This document shows, in pieces, positions 21,201-29,050 of a DNA stretch of 63,251 bases. The DNA comes from Aplysia californica. Lineage: Eukaryota > Mollusca > Gastropoda > Aplysiida > Aplysiidae. Where the stretch lies: assembly GCF_000002075.1 (NCBI RefSeq), contig NW_004797308.1, positions 2,057,832-2,121,082 on the forward strand, in the 5' to 3' direction. The position numbers were made by a program, and so were the translations under genes. Positions within the stretch are counted from its first letter, which is position 1, and each line of letters begins with the position of its first letter. Below the pieces are notes generated by a model that was given only the letters and a program-made list of their open reading frames with translations, was not told the origin of the DNA and did no database searches.

Positions 21201-24200
21201 AGATAGGGTGTTACGTCATGTCAATTTATGCCGCAAAAAAGCAGTTGACACTAGTAGGAACATGTGGTGTGCGTTTGACAATAGCAGAAATATGAATTCC
21301 TTCTCCGTTTTGTTGGTACCGCTTAGGTGGCTGCATACAAAGATCAATTTCAAGCTAACATCGTAAAACACCCCAAACATACCTCCCTCCATCCCCATGT
21401 ATGCAAGGAACTAACAAACACAATTTGTACAGAAACAAGAAAATACTCCGTCGAAACTGCAAAAATTGAGGAGGCAAAAGGAATGGAAGCAATATTCAAT
21501 CTTCTCAATGAAAGATTTAGCCATGTTCACACTGCAATATCAAATCTCAAACCAGTCGAACGATTTTCAGTTCCACAAATCTTCTTAGCAATCGACAATT
21601 ACATGTCCGCATTCAGACGCTATTTCCCCGCAAAGTTATCCCAAAGCCACACATATCATAACAACACTGTATTCCACACATACAACAACACATGTTTGCT
21701 CTCGGGCTTTTAGGAGAACAGGACACAGAAAGCAGTCACCAAGTGATCTCAAAACTGGAAGCCAGAGTATGAAGGATCCCAAACCAGATAGACATAATGC
21801 GTTTTTATTTTTGTGTCGCATCTCCTGCAAATAGCTCCCTCATTGCGTGCTGCTGGATATGTTTAGAAAGAAAAATTGTATAAATGTATACTTTTATTCT
21901 GTACATGTTCATTTCGTGAAAAGAAATCGGTGCTGTATATTGAAGATACGTCAGTATATCATTATTCAGGAGGATACACAATCCATTGGATACAAAAAGT
22001 CATGAATGCAGTGAAGCGTTTTGGCTATCATGCTCATGACAAGTTCCATGTTCGTGCTGGAAACAAAATTTTGAGTGAGTCAATTTCTAAACACATTTTC
22101 CTGTCTTACGTGGCAGTTTTGTAAATATTTATCGTTAGGCTTATAAGTTATTAGCCATTCAATATGTGTTTGTTGTTTTGACTAACTATAAATAGACATA
22201 TATTTTAAGAGCAGCTAACTCAAAAACGTGAGCAGCCATGGTATTGCTATTTCGTACCAATAAAGAGGTTTAGTTGCTTTCTCTAAAGAACAAACTTGTG
22301 TTCACGTATGATATTTTTTGTTTGTGTAAGACGATAAAACATGTGTTGAAAAATTCATTTCACCGGCTACCGACGCAGGTAGCGGGAGGGCAGGTTAGTG
22401 ACCTCTGGGTGACCGGCCCGCTGTGACCCGGTCACTCCATCGCCGATCCAACTAAAAGAGCGCTGTCTGTACGCCGTGGTGGGTATGCCAAGACAAAACT
22501 AAAACACTACGTAAAATACTTCTATGGTGCTTTTTGTAAAAACTCTACTTTGAATAGCAGCAACTTAACCCCAAAATTAAGTCTAATAAGTCAAAAAGAG
22601 GCCAACCATAAAATGAAGAATGCAACATTTCAGTTCTGCCCTGCACCCCAAATTGGTGAAAATAATTTTTTTAATCTGATGCATGAATTTATTTATTTAC
22701 ATGCTACATCAAGTCTCTTCCAACTTCCACAGGGAAAACACTTTCTCATTGTAATAACAAAAATGAGCAACTCCATTCAACCTTGTTTCACTAGGTAAGC
22801 AAAAGTCATTGGAGTTATTTTTCTTGCCACAGGGACAACTTCGTCCCTTAAACAGTACACAAGGCTATAGCTGAGAGGAAGATGTATTCCTAGAAAAACA
22901 AAAACAAGCTGACCACACTCGGACTTTAACTAAGTTAAAACTTGAACTTCCTCAAGTTCATAAGTAGGGATTAAAAGCTCTGCACCTTTACCTTAACTAA
23001 AAACTAACAGAGCAGTCATTTACACCTTAAATTATAAGAACAAGACAAATTGAATCCCACAACACTGGACAGTCCCAAGGGTAAAGAACATATATATATG
23101 CATAAATGCAAACTTTCCAAAACAAAAAAAAACAAAAATTTAACCCACGCGGCAGGTCAAGATGATGGGCACTGACCAAAAAGCCGACCTTCAAACACTC
23201 CCTACACACTTTTCTAAATCCAACAAAAGCAACCTATTCAAAGTAGACATCTGCAAAAGGTCTCTCAAATTTAGTTACAGGCTCCAGTCACATTATTATC
23301 TGCAAATCTAGTCTTGAAAAGTTCATAATTTTTTCCAGCATCAGCAAGTCCATGAGGAGCATAGCTTGAGAACACAGAGTTTGTATTTTCCAACATGAAA
23401 ACTGCATTCAAATTTAATTTCTCAAAGCTCTCAGTAAAAAAAAAAAAAAACAAGTCACAAAGAAGAATTAAATATATCAAATGAAAAAACAGCCCAACAG
23501 TACATAAAAAACAAGAAGATGCAGGACAAACAATTTAGGAAAATGACAGCGACAAAATATAAGTTACCATCTCCAAGATCACCAAAAGTTTCATCGTTCA
23601 AAATATCAAATTCCTCTTCTTCTTCAGGAGCTTGAATCAGCTGATTGATGTCCTCATCAAGCTTTCCTGCTCCAAGAGCCTGCACCAACAAACAAAAGAT
23701 AAAGAATACAACAATATAATATAGTATATATATCATGGCCTCAGACCTCGGCTCGTTCAATCATTCATGGTAGTGACATAAAAAAATTTATTTTAAAATG
23801 TATATATAACATTAAATTAATTAACAACTGCTCATGGGAGAATCAATTTTCCATCAATAAAGGAAACACTCTGGTCTATAACCTTACATGGCATCATAAT
23901 AAACTCTGTCAAATACTATACAAGAGTGCACAGCTATAACACTTGAGATTGTTTTTGACAGAACTGTACAGATATTGTGAGAAGTCTGCCACTGCTATTT
24001 CAGCGAAAGAAGTAGTAGTACTGGACAAATGAGAACAAGTTGGGAAGTTAAATGATGATAAAACAGTTCAGAAGCCATTCTGGCAAGCAGTGAGAAAGCC
24101 AGAACAAGTGATGTGATGGAAAAAATATCTCTATGATGATTAGAGGCGGTACTTTTACTTTCTAAGAAAGAAAAGAACATTGGAGTGGGTTGTTGTTTTT

Positions 24201-27200
24201 TATGACAAGGCTGTCGTTATTCTCACCCGGGGTGAAAATAATCTCCATTTTATTCTCACGCGGGGTGAGAAAATATTATAATTATATTGTTATTCTCACC
24301 CCGGTTGAGAATAGAATGAATATTATTCTCACCCGGTCTGAGAATGCAATTAGGTTTTTAGGTCTACCTGGGTGTTGAGACCGAACGATAGAAAATAATT
24401 TGTGAATTGTAAGAGAGTAACCGTTTGCGACCTGCCCCAGAGTGCTGGCAGATTTTTCTAGGCTCCCGCTGGGATTTGTTATCGTTCAATTTTTTTTAAA
24501 ATCTTGAGAGTATGCACGCATGTCTTCATAAAAACCCTAGACAAGTGTAAATACATTCTAAATTCAGAAGGGAATTCACTTGCCAGAGTAGTACGATTTT
24601 AAAAATAATAGCCTTAACTGAAAGCTGTTTAATGAAATAATAGTAATAGTTTGTCATTCGTAATGATACAATTGGCATTTGTTTACAACACAAAAAAAAC
24701 ATGTTTAATTGTTATCCCTAGCAGAACCCACCATTATTTTTTAAGGAAAGCAGGGCCTGGACCCTAGGCTTATTTTTTTCTTAATTTTGATTGGTTAAAC
24801 CATTCAAGAGTAAACTTTTCTATTACAGAACCAATACATTAATACTGTAGCAACAAAAGGTGACGCTATTTGGTCAAAAGATAAAGTTTTTCCCCAAATC
24901 GACAATAGTCGCCCCCCGCGCCCGAGAGCTGGCCCGCCCGTTCTCGATTTTAGTCACCTCGCATGCTCAGCGGAGTGAGAGGGGGAGGGAGGCGAGTTTT
25001 GTCGCCTGGAGCGTTCAGTGACAGGGGTCCTATGATGCCCGAAACGAAAAAAGTGGGCGAGAATAGTAGGCTGTCGTTATTACGGTTATTCTCAATAGTA
25101 TGAAATTTTATTCTCACCCCGTAATCACTGTGTTATGTCAATATTAATATAGAAGAGACCTCCTACCCAACCCTCTATTTCTATTCTATTGTATCATAGT
25201 GGTCGCTCGTTTTATGGTATTCCTCCCCACAACACTATACTACAGTAAAGGCCCTTCACGCATGATGATTTTTCTTTTGTGACTGCCAGCACATTTTATG
25301 ATTTTAGTCTAGATTTCACCTAGAATCTAGATCTAGGCTGGATCTTAAATAAATAGGAAGTAGCTAATCTCAACCTGTGTGAGAATAAAAATACGATTGA
25401 CCTCTCATCCCGGGTGAGACTTGCCAGCCAACATTGGCTGGCAAGTCTCACCCGGTGTGAAGCAAGACATGTTTTTCATTATAATTTCTGAATACTGTCT
25501 AGATCTATCGGAGCGGATGATCAAACTGACAAAAAACGAAGAAAAAAAATATGATAGTACAAAAGTAAACTAATTTGGTCGTCTATAAAGATGCTATGCC
25601 CCTCTCCGGCAGTGGTACTGACTGTGTTTAAGTGTCTTTAGGTCATTCCCAAAGGGGGGACATTAACATGTTCTTATGAATAGTAGAATTGTAAATTGCA
25701 GCTTTTTCTTTTCTCATCCTTACTAACGTCATTTCTCCTCTACTTCTTTGTACGTTTTGTCACTCCCTTGGCTTCATCCTTTCATTCTGCCATACTGCGA
25801 GGACAGGGAGGAAGCATTTTTCTCATTGAATTCAATTTCTAGAGCTAGAGGTTTTTAAATGTCAGGAGTCAGAATATTCAGATACTTCAGTTGTGGTTGG
25901 GGCAACGTTCCCGCACTATACTTCATTTGAAAATACCTTCAAAAGGTACTGCGAGAAAACAAGACTGCTCCACTTTGGCAGTAACCTATTTGACATTTAG
26001 TCTCCCAGCAAAAACTAAAATCCTTCACGTAAAAAAAAAAATCCCTCCACGCCCCCTCCCTCCCCCCGTTCACACCTTACACACACACTGACACACACAC
26101 ACACACAGGCCACTCCATTTGCGTAAAGGCCTATTATCAACAAATCTCTAGAACGCAAACCGTTTGGAGAAATAAAGTTGAAGTTTATTTTCCCGAACGT
26201 TCGGAGAAATAGAACCGGCCTTAAAATATTTTATCTGCCCGAAGGATTAGAAACTATGGATTTTATGTTACAATCCGGGCACCCCACCCTTTGGGCAAAA
26301 ACAAAGTGACTGAACTGAAAATTCTCTTTCATCCTTGATAGGGCCTCATTAAAATAACTCTCCAGCTTTCAGAGTAGAATCTGGGCCACAGGCTCCTTCA
26401 TCAACAACCAATGTTAACTCTTCCGGGGGAAGAGCTTAGGCCTAGATCTACACGCTGTTTTGCTCAGTTGATGAAGAAAAAGCTGTCTCAAGGACTAGAT
26501 TCTAGATATAGGCCTACTTTTAGCAAAATGCCGCCGTCACTGTGGTGTCAACGAAAGTAAGGGAGGTTGCTTTAAGTTTGACACAGTTTGTACGCCCCTC
26601 TTTTGGGGTCAGATTTTTAAACAACATTTTTTACGATTTTTGGGGGGCTCCAGTGCCCGAAAACTAAAAAAAAACCTGATGCCCGACCCGGCAGTTCTCT
26701 CTAATCTTGATCTGTGGATGCTAGATCTAATCTAGATCTAGATCTAGAATCTAAATCTCGGAACAAATTGCATGATCTTTTCATAGTGTGCATCATAGAT
26801 GTAGGAAGTACTATGGGCGCTTTTTCGGTAGTTCCAACCCCGCAATTGTTATTCACGGGTTCAGGCCCTAAGAGTAGGGGGGTTTCAGGGGGGCATGTTT
26901 TGCAGTTGTAAGGTTTGATATCTTAGTAAGACTCTTAGTCTTAGCTCGCCGCGAATCAAATGTAGATCTAGATTCTATAGATCTACGAAGTGGCTATTCT
27001 CATCCGGGGTGAGAATAGAAAAACGATCTACCTCTCACCCCGGGTGAGACTTGCCAGCGTAGGCTATTCTCACCCGGTGCGAAACAAGACCTGCTTTTCC
27101 TCATTTTGGAATACTGTCTATCGGTGTGGATGATAAAATTGATAAAAGCCAAGAAAAAATTACGTTATAGCACAAAAGTAAGCTAATTTGATCGTCTTCA

Positions 27201-28184
27201 AAGATGCTATGGCTATTTCACTGTTCGAATCGAGCCGAACTACGCGGGTCGCCATTTTGTTTTGCCCGGAAGTTCTCGCAAGATCTACTCCTCCCCTCTC
27301 TCTCTCTCTGAATACTGTCTATCGGTGTGGACGATCAAATTGACCAAAACAAAGTTAAAAAATGATGTTAAAACACAAAAGTAAATTAATTTGGTTTGTC
27401 TACAAAGATGCTACGGCTATTTAACTTTTCGAATCAAGCCGAACTACGCGGGTCGCCATTTTGTTTTGACTGGAAGTTCTCGCGCTACTCCTCTCTCTGT
27501 CTCTTTCTCTCTCTCTCTCTCCACTGCCCACATACAAAATTGTACGCTTTTAGTTTTAGTAGGCTACAGTTGTAATGGAACGTTTGTTCACGGCACAGAA
27601 TTCTACAATTTTTCTGTTATCACAGTGTAGGCTAGAATTCTGTGGTTTAGGGTGAACGCAAAATTTGTTGGCCTAGATCTACTAGGCTATAACGGTGAAC
27701 GCGCACCGGGTGAGAATAGCCAAAAGACTAGCCTGCCCCGGGTGAGAATAGAGGTGGCCATAGATCTAGATTCTTTCTAGACCTCTAGATCTAGATTCTA
27801 GATCTAGATGATCTAGATTTAGATGTAGATTTCTAGGTCAGGCTCAAATAAGGGGGGTGGGAACTAGCCTACCAAAAAAGCACCGTACTATGACCCTATG
27901 ACCATAGAGTATGCACCTCCTACAGATCTATGGTGTGCATGCAAAGTGCAGTTGGGCAAGGCAATGTTATTGTTATCGAAATAACGTCAGTGTGAAATTT
28001 GATGGTATTTGTCATTGATAAAACGAACACACGTTGAAGATTAGATAAATAAAACATGAAATGACACATATGTAACAACGGAAGCCATAAGTTAGAGAAG
28101 TATGCTTTAAATAATCATAATTAGGCCAAGTAAACTGATTTCACTTACGGAAAACATCCTATCGGCGTCGCGCGACAATGCCAT
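14975..28184 (-). CDS. PATL1: PAT1 homolog (mRNA decapping/P-body factor), N-terminal 284 residues in seven exons
   Basis: PAT1 proteins bridge the Lsm1-7 ring, DDX6 and the decapping enzyme on deadenylated mRNAs in P-bodies. Exons in gene order are 28149-28184, 23568-23679, 19995-20149, 19149-19235, 18386-18460, 15796-15924 and 14975-15232. Every boundary has consensus GT/AG and all phases agree over 852 nt. The acidic N-terminal motif FDILNDETFGDLGDG, then DYDWEDEHKRLAKELE, corresponds to the N-terminus of vertebrate PATL1 (FNDDTFG, DDWQEAHERLAELEE, from memory). Downstream are LDELFGP, a KNIWGSPSADNPF segment and a Pro-rich PTLAEIEHSML block, like the family's PTVSVLEYAL. The first exon (MALSRDADRMFS) is inferred from splice phase and promoter position. 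The conserved C-terminal PAT1 domain is missing because the gene meets the 100-N gap. Confidence 0.87.
15796..15924 (-). CDS. PATL1: PATL1 exon 6
   Basis: 43 codons, phase 0; acceptor CTCTCCAG, donor GTGAGA. Reads ASSAGKNIWGSPSADNPFQK, then NNTLQALFASAKQAALRDFP. The IWG and short Trp motif parallels the SSIWD motif of vertebrate PATL1. Confidence 0.85.
16214..16388 (+). repeat. SINE-like repeat, family A
   Basis: Family A copy in PATL1 intron 5, followed by a C homopolymer (16389-16400). Confidence 0.7.
16400..17285. other. PATL1 intron sequence, nothing recognised
   Basis: AT-rich intronic sequence; no open frame with family similarity and no repeat of the window's main families. Confidence 0.6.
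17288..17655 (-). repeat. SINE-like repeat, family B, inverted
   Basis: Reverse-complement full-length family B copy; its shared hairpin tail is at the low-coordinate end (GCATAAGGTCATATGAGCGC). Confidence 0.75.
17656..18385. other. PATL1 intron sequence, nothing recognised
   Basis: Apart from scattered short open frames no feature is supported. Confidence 0.6.
18386..18460 (-). CDS. PATL1: PATL1 exon 5
   Basis: 25 codons, phase 0; acceptor CCTCTCACAG, donor GTGTGT. Reads AQRQSHLDELFGPNSPPGYM, then ELEGL. Confidence 0.82.
18461..19148. other. PATL1 intron with short CA and A-rich tracts
   Basis: Contains (CA)n at about 18955-18968 and A-rich tracts at 19100-19120. No gene seen. Confidence 0.6.
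19149..19235 (-). CDS. PATL1: PATL1 exon 4
   Basis: 29 codons, phase 0; acceptor TTAATAG, donor GTGAGT. Reads DELERSIRRLVVEDHDSKAF, then TAFGQPIPG. It aligns in position with ERLSKMVIENELEDPAI of vertebrate PATL1 (recalled). Confidence 0.85.
19236..19864. other. PATL1 intron 3, nothing recognised
   Basis: Contains a G homopolymer at about 19275-19288. The open frame at about 19344-19697 on the - strand has no family similarity. Confidence 0.6.
19865..19954. mobile_element. piggyBac-type MITE (90 bp)
   Basis: Bounded by TTAA at both ends (19865-19868, 19951-19954) with inverted ends CACTTTG / CAAAGTG. It carries CGCCAATCGGCGAGATGA, which matches the subterminal motif of the piggyBac element at 6782-10613. 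It lies 40 bp from the donor of PATL1 exon 3. The shared ends make it a likely deletion derivative or passenger of that family. Confidence 0.82.
19995..20149 (-). CDS. PATL1: PATL1 exon 3 (DYDWEDEHKRLAKELE)
   Basis: Acceptor CACCAG, donor GTAAGA; enters in phase 1 and ends in phase 0. Reads ADYDWEDEHKRLAKELEGSS, then SGFVTMDRGLSTTTSTIQE. Characteristic PAT1 N-terminal block. Confidence 0.9.
20290..20420 (-). repeat. Repeat family E fragment, target of the RAG1-N-like element
   Basis: On the - strand it reads GTGGGTGGTTGAATGGTGTC, then a T-rich body and CTGCTTCTCTTAATAAAA. Similar sequences lie at 45040-45120 (+), 58320-58490 (-) and 59860-59990 (-). Confidence 0.5.
21030..21208 (+). CDS. RAG1 N-terminus-like zinc-region fragment
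   Basis: The reading frame starts within A-rich sequence and ends in a stop after STIKGR. Pattern: C-x5-C, then about 18 residues to IYGIDVRDENE, then ICVKC. Spacing and hydrophobic pattern follow the RAG1 zinc-associated segment. Another frame (RVLRHVNLCRKKA, then NMWCAFDNS) continues 3', suggesting a frameshift or a lost intron. Relation to the Aplysia N-RAG-TP type of transposon is inferred from memory; no alignment was run. Confidence 0.5.
21327..21713 (+). CDS. Uncharacterised ORF in the RAG1-N-like element (about 128 aa)
   Basis: Open frame with biased charged composition (ETRKYSVETAKIEEAKGMEA, then NLLNERFSHVHTAISNLKPV), possibly helical or coiled. It lies within the terminal inverted repeats and downstream of the zinc-region fragment, so it probably belongs to the element's second protein part. 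I do not recognise a domain. Confidence 0.4.
   Translation: MAAYKDQFQANIVKHPKHTSLHPHVCKELTNTICTETRKYSVETAKIEEAKGMEAIFNLLNERFSHVHTAISNLKPVERFSVPQIFLAIDNYMSAFRRYFPAKLSQSHTYHNNTVFHTYNNTCLLSGF
22483..23567. other. PATL1 intron 2 remainder, nothing recognised
   Basis: AT-rich, with poly-A-like runs (for example 23437-23451). No supported gene or repeat. Confidence 0.6.
23568..23679 (-). CDS. PATL1: PATL1 exon 2 (acidic FDILNDETFGDLGDG)
   Basis: Acceptor TTGGTGCAG, donor GTAACT; phase 0 to 1. Reads ALGAGKLDEDINQLIQAPEE, then EFDILNDETFGDLGD. The acidic stretch plus (N/D)DETFG is the hallmark N-terminal motif of PAT1 proteins and the strongest support for the gene call. Confidence 0.92.
25368..27500. 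repeat. Three copies of an about 200-330-bp repeat (GAATACTGTCTATCGG)
   Basis: Copies at 25368-25600, 26990-27300 and 27310-27500 share GAATACTGTCTATCGGTGTG, CACAAAAGTAAACTAATTTG and AAAGATGCTATGGCTATT. The last two also share GCCGAACTACGCGGGTCGCC and ATTTTGTTTTG followed by CT microsatellites. The first is interrupted at GATGCTATG by a family B SINE piece. Confidence 0.85.
25601..25775 (+). repeat. SINE-like family B, 5' part only
   Basis: Starts CCGGCAGTGGTACTGACTGTG and runs to the CTACTTCTTTGTACG region. The 3' part including the shared tail is missing. Confidence 0.7.
28149..28184 (-). CDS. PATL1: PATL1 exon 1 (inferred)
   Basis: ATG at 28184 gives MALSRDADRMFS, then a strong donor GTAAGT in phase 0, which matches the phase 0 start of the exon at 23679. 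It lies about 420 bp from the divergent DEAF1 start. A two-codon upstream ORF (ATGGCGTAA) ends two bases before this ATG. No other good phase 0 donor-bearing ATG was noticed upstream, but transcript data would decide. Confidence 0.6.
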
Positions 28185-28605
28185 GTTTACGCCATTTTGT
28201 TACTGATAGAGGAACTCTCGAACTTTGACAATGCACAAAACAGTCGATTCATACTTGTGCAATTTATATTTGATACACAGTGCCTTTTTTAGACAAAATA
28301 TATTTTTTAAATGATTTTGTCTTGTGATTTAGAAAAATTATTTCTAATACAATTAGTTGTCAGCTAAGAATGGGAGTTCGAGAGTACTTGGGCAAAATCT
28401 CCGGTCGATTTTCCGCCATATATCGTCAAACAACGGCCATTTCCGTCAGTTGTGATGGTTTGGTGAGGAAAACAGCCCTTTGTAAGACTTTGTCTTGATA
28501 TTAAGAGGGAATATTGTACTGAATGTGATATTTGTGTGCTCTGTGTACTTTGTATGCCAACATGTAACCCGTGTGTGAAGTCTGTTGGCAAGGCCTTCGT
28601 CGGCG
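28185..28605. promoter_or_regulatory. Probable bidirectional promoter of PATL1 (-) and DEAF1 (+)
   Basis: 421 bp separate the two divergent start codons. ACAAAATGGCG (- strand, at the PATL1 start) and GCCATATATCG near 28411 resemble YY1-type ATGGCG elements. There is no TATA box at an obvious position and no CpG island. The assignment rests on head-to-head geometry. Confidence 0.6.
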
Positions 28606-29050
28606 ATGTCTGAAGTCGATATCGCCGGAGACCTGCCGAATGGTGACGATTCCGCATTCGTAGACGAACATCACCACGGCTCGGAAACTTCGCCAGAATC
28701 CTCATCTGTTGCTGCAGCAACATCACCCGCTAGCGCTATTTCATCCGACCATGTATTTGTTGCCACTTCTCAGGGCCTCATTACCGCCCAACAATTTCAA
28801 GAAGCAGCAGCTAGTGGTGGAATCAAAACAACTCACATAGTTATCCATGATCAGACTCTCGATCAGCTGGCGGCGGAGGCCGGAGGGCTGAAGACCCCCA
28901 CCACCCCCCTCCCGCCCCCGACTCCTGCCACACCCCTGAGTAAAGAAAAGGGCTTTCGCTATCAGTGGGACGATTCTGTTCATAATGATATTTTACCAGT
29001 TAGGTGTAAACACACCAACGGCGAACTACACAAGTCTAAGTTTGGCTCCG
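28606..29050 (+). CDS. DEAF1: DEAF1 exon 1
   Basis: Starts [15 protein letters not shown]. An acidic and Ala/Ser-rich stretch is followed by [20 protein letters not shown], a Pro-rich linker and the first half of the SAND domain. Donor GTGAGT after GGCTCCG, phase 1. Confidence 0.92.

Larger units (their letters stand above)
20421..22482 (+). mobile_element. DNA transposon with RAG1 N-terminus-like zinc region (2054 bp plus GTGG target duplication)
   Basis: Flanked by GTGG at 20421-20424 and 22479-22482. The termini are inverted: CACGGCGTCCGA at 20425 and CACGGCGTACAG read back from 22478, both followed by a matching AGCG-TCTTTTAGTT block. A 4-bp duplication and CAC-starting ends fit Chapaev-like/CMC elements rather than Transib (5 bp). 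The internal frame at 21030-21208 reads KCRKPRLCKTMAGDILLIYG, then IDV and ICVKCFTAISTIKG. This resembles the RAG1 N-terminal segment around CRICGNSF...IAKVFRIDVKAD...FCHNCWSIM (recalled). A second frame follows at 21327-21713. No DDE core was recognised, so it looks non-autonomous or partly decayed. It sits in PATL1 intron 2. Confidence 0.68.
24208..27760. repeat. Dispersed CTCACCCSGGGTGAG palindromes
   Basis: Perfect or near-perfect palindromes of ATTCTCACCCCGGGTGAGAAT type occur near 24218, 24255, 24285, 24328, 25110, 25410, 25450, 26997, 27040, 27073, 27708 and 27735. Two sites (25400-25465 and 27035-27090) sit in a longer hairpin with GGTGAGACTTGCCAGC. They are probably ends or stems of a small non-autonomous element. 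Confidence 0.75.
23680..28148. other. PATL1 intron 1 with palindrome-rich repeat cluster
   Basis: A 4.5-kb intron. The distal half (24208-27760) is rich in CTCACCCCGGGTGAG-type palindromes, TAGATCTAGA clusters and three copies of an about 200-bp repeat. A GC-rich block lies at 24900-25070. Direct repeats of AGGCTGTCGTTATT occur at 24208 and 25068. Confidence 0.6.

Noticed and set aside
24208-25081. Direct repeats of AGGCTGTCGTTATT as ends of a larger element
   Set aside because: Only 14 bases, no further similarity at the ends and no coding content; kept only as a note.
27250-28215. Resemblance between the repeat segment CGCCATTTTGTT...TTCTCG and the PATL1 promoter start
   Set aside because: The match is about 12 identical bases plus a short second block; could be convergent YY1-type sites, too weak to claim promoter capture.
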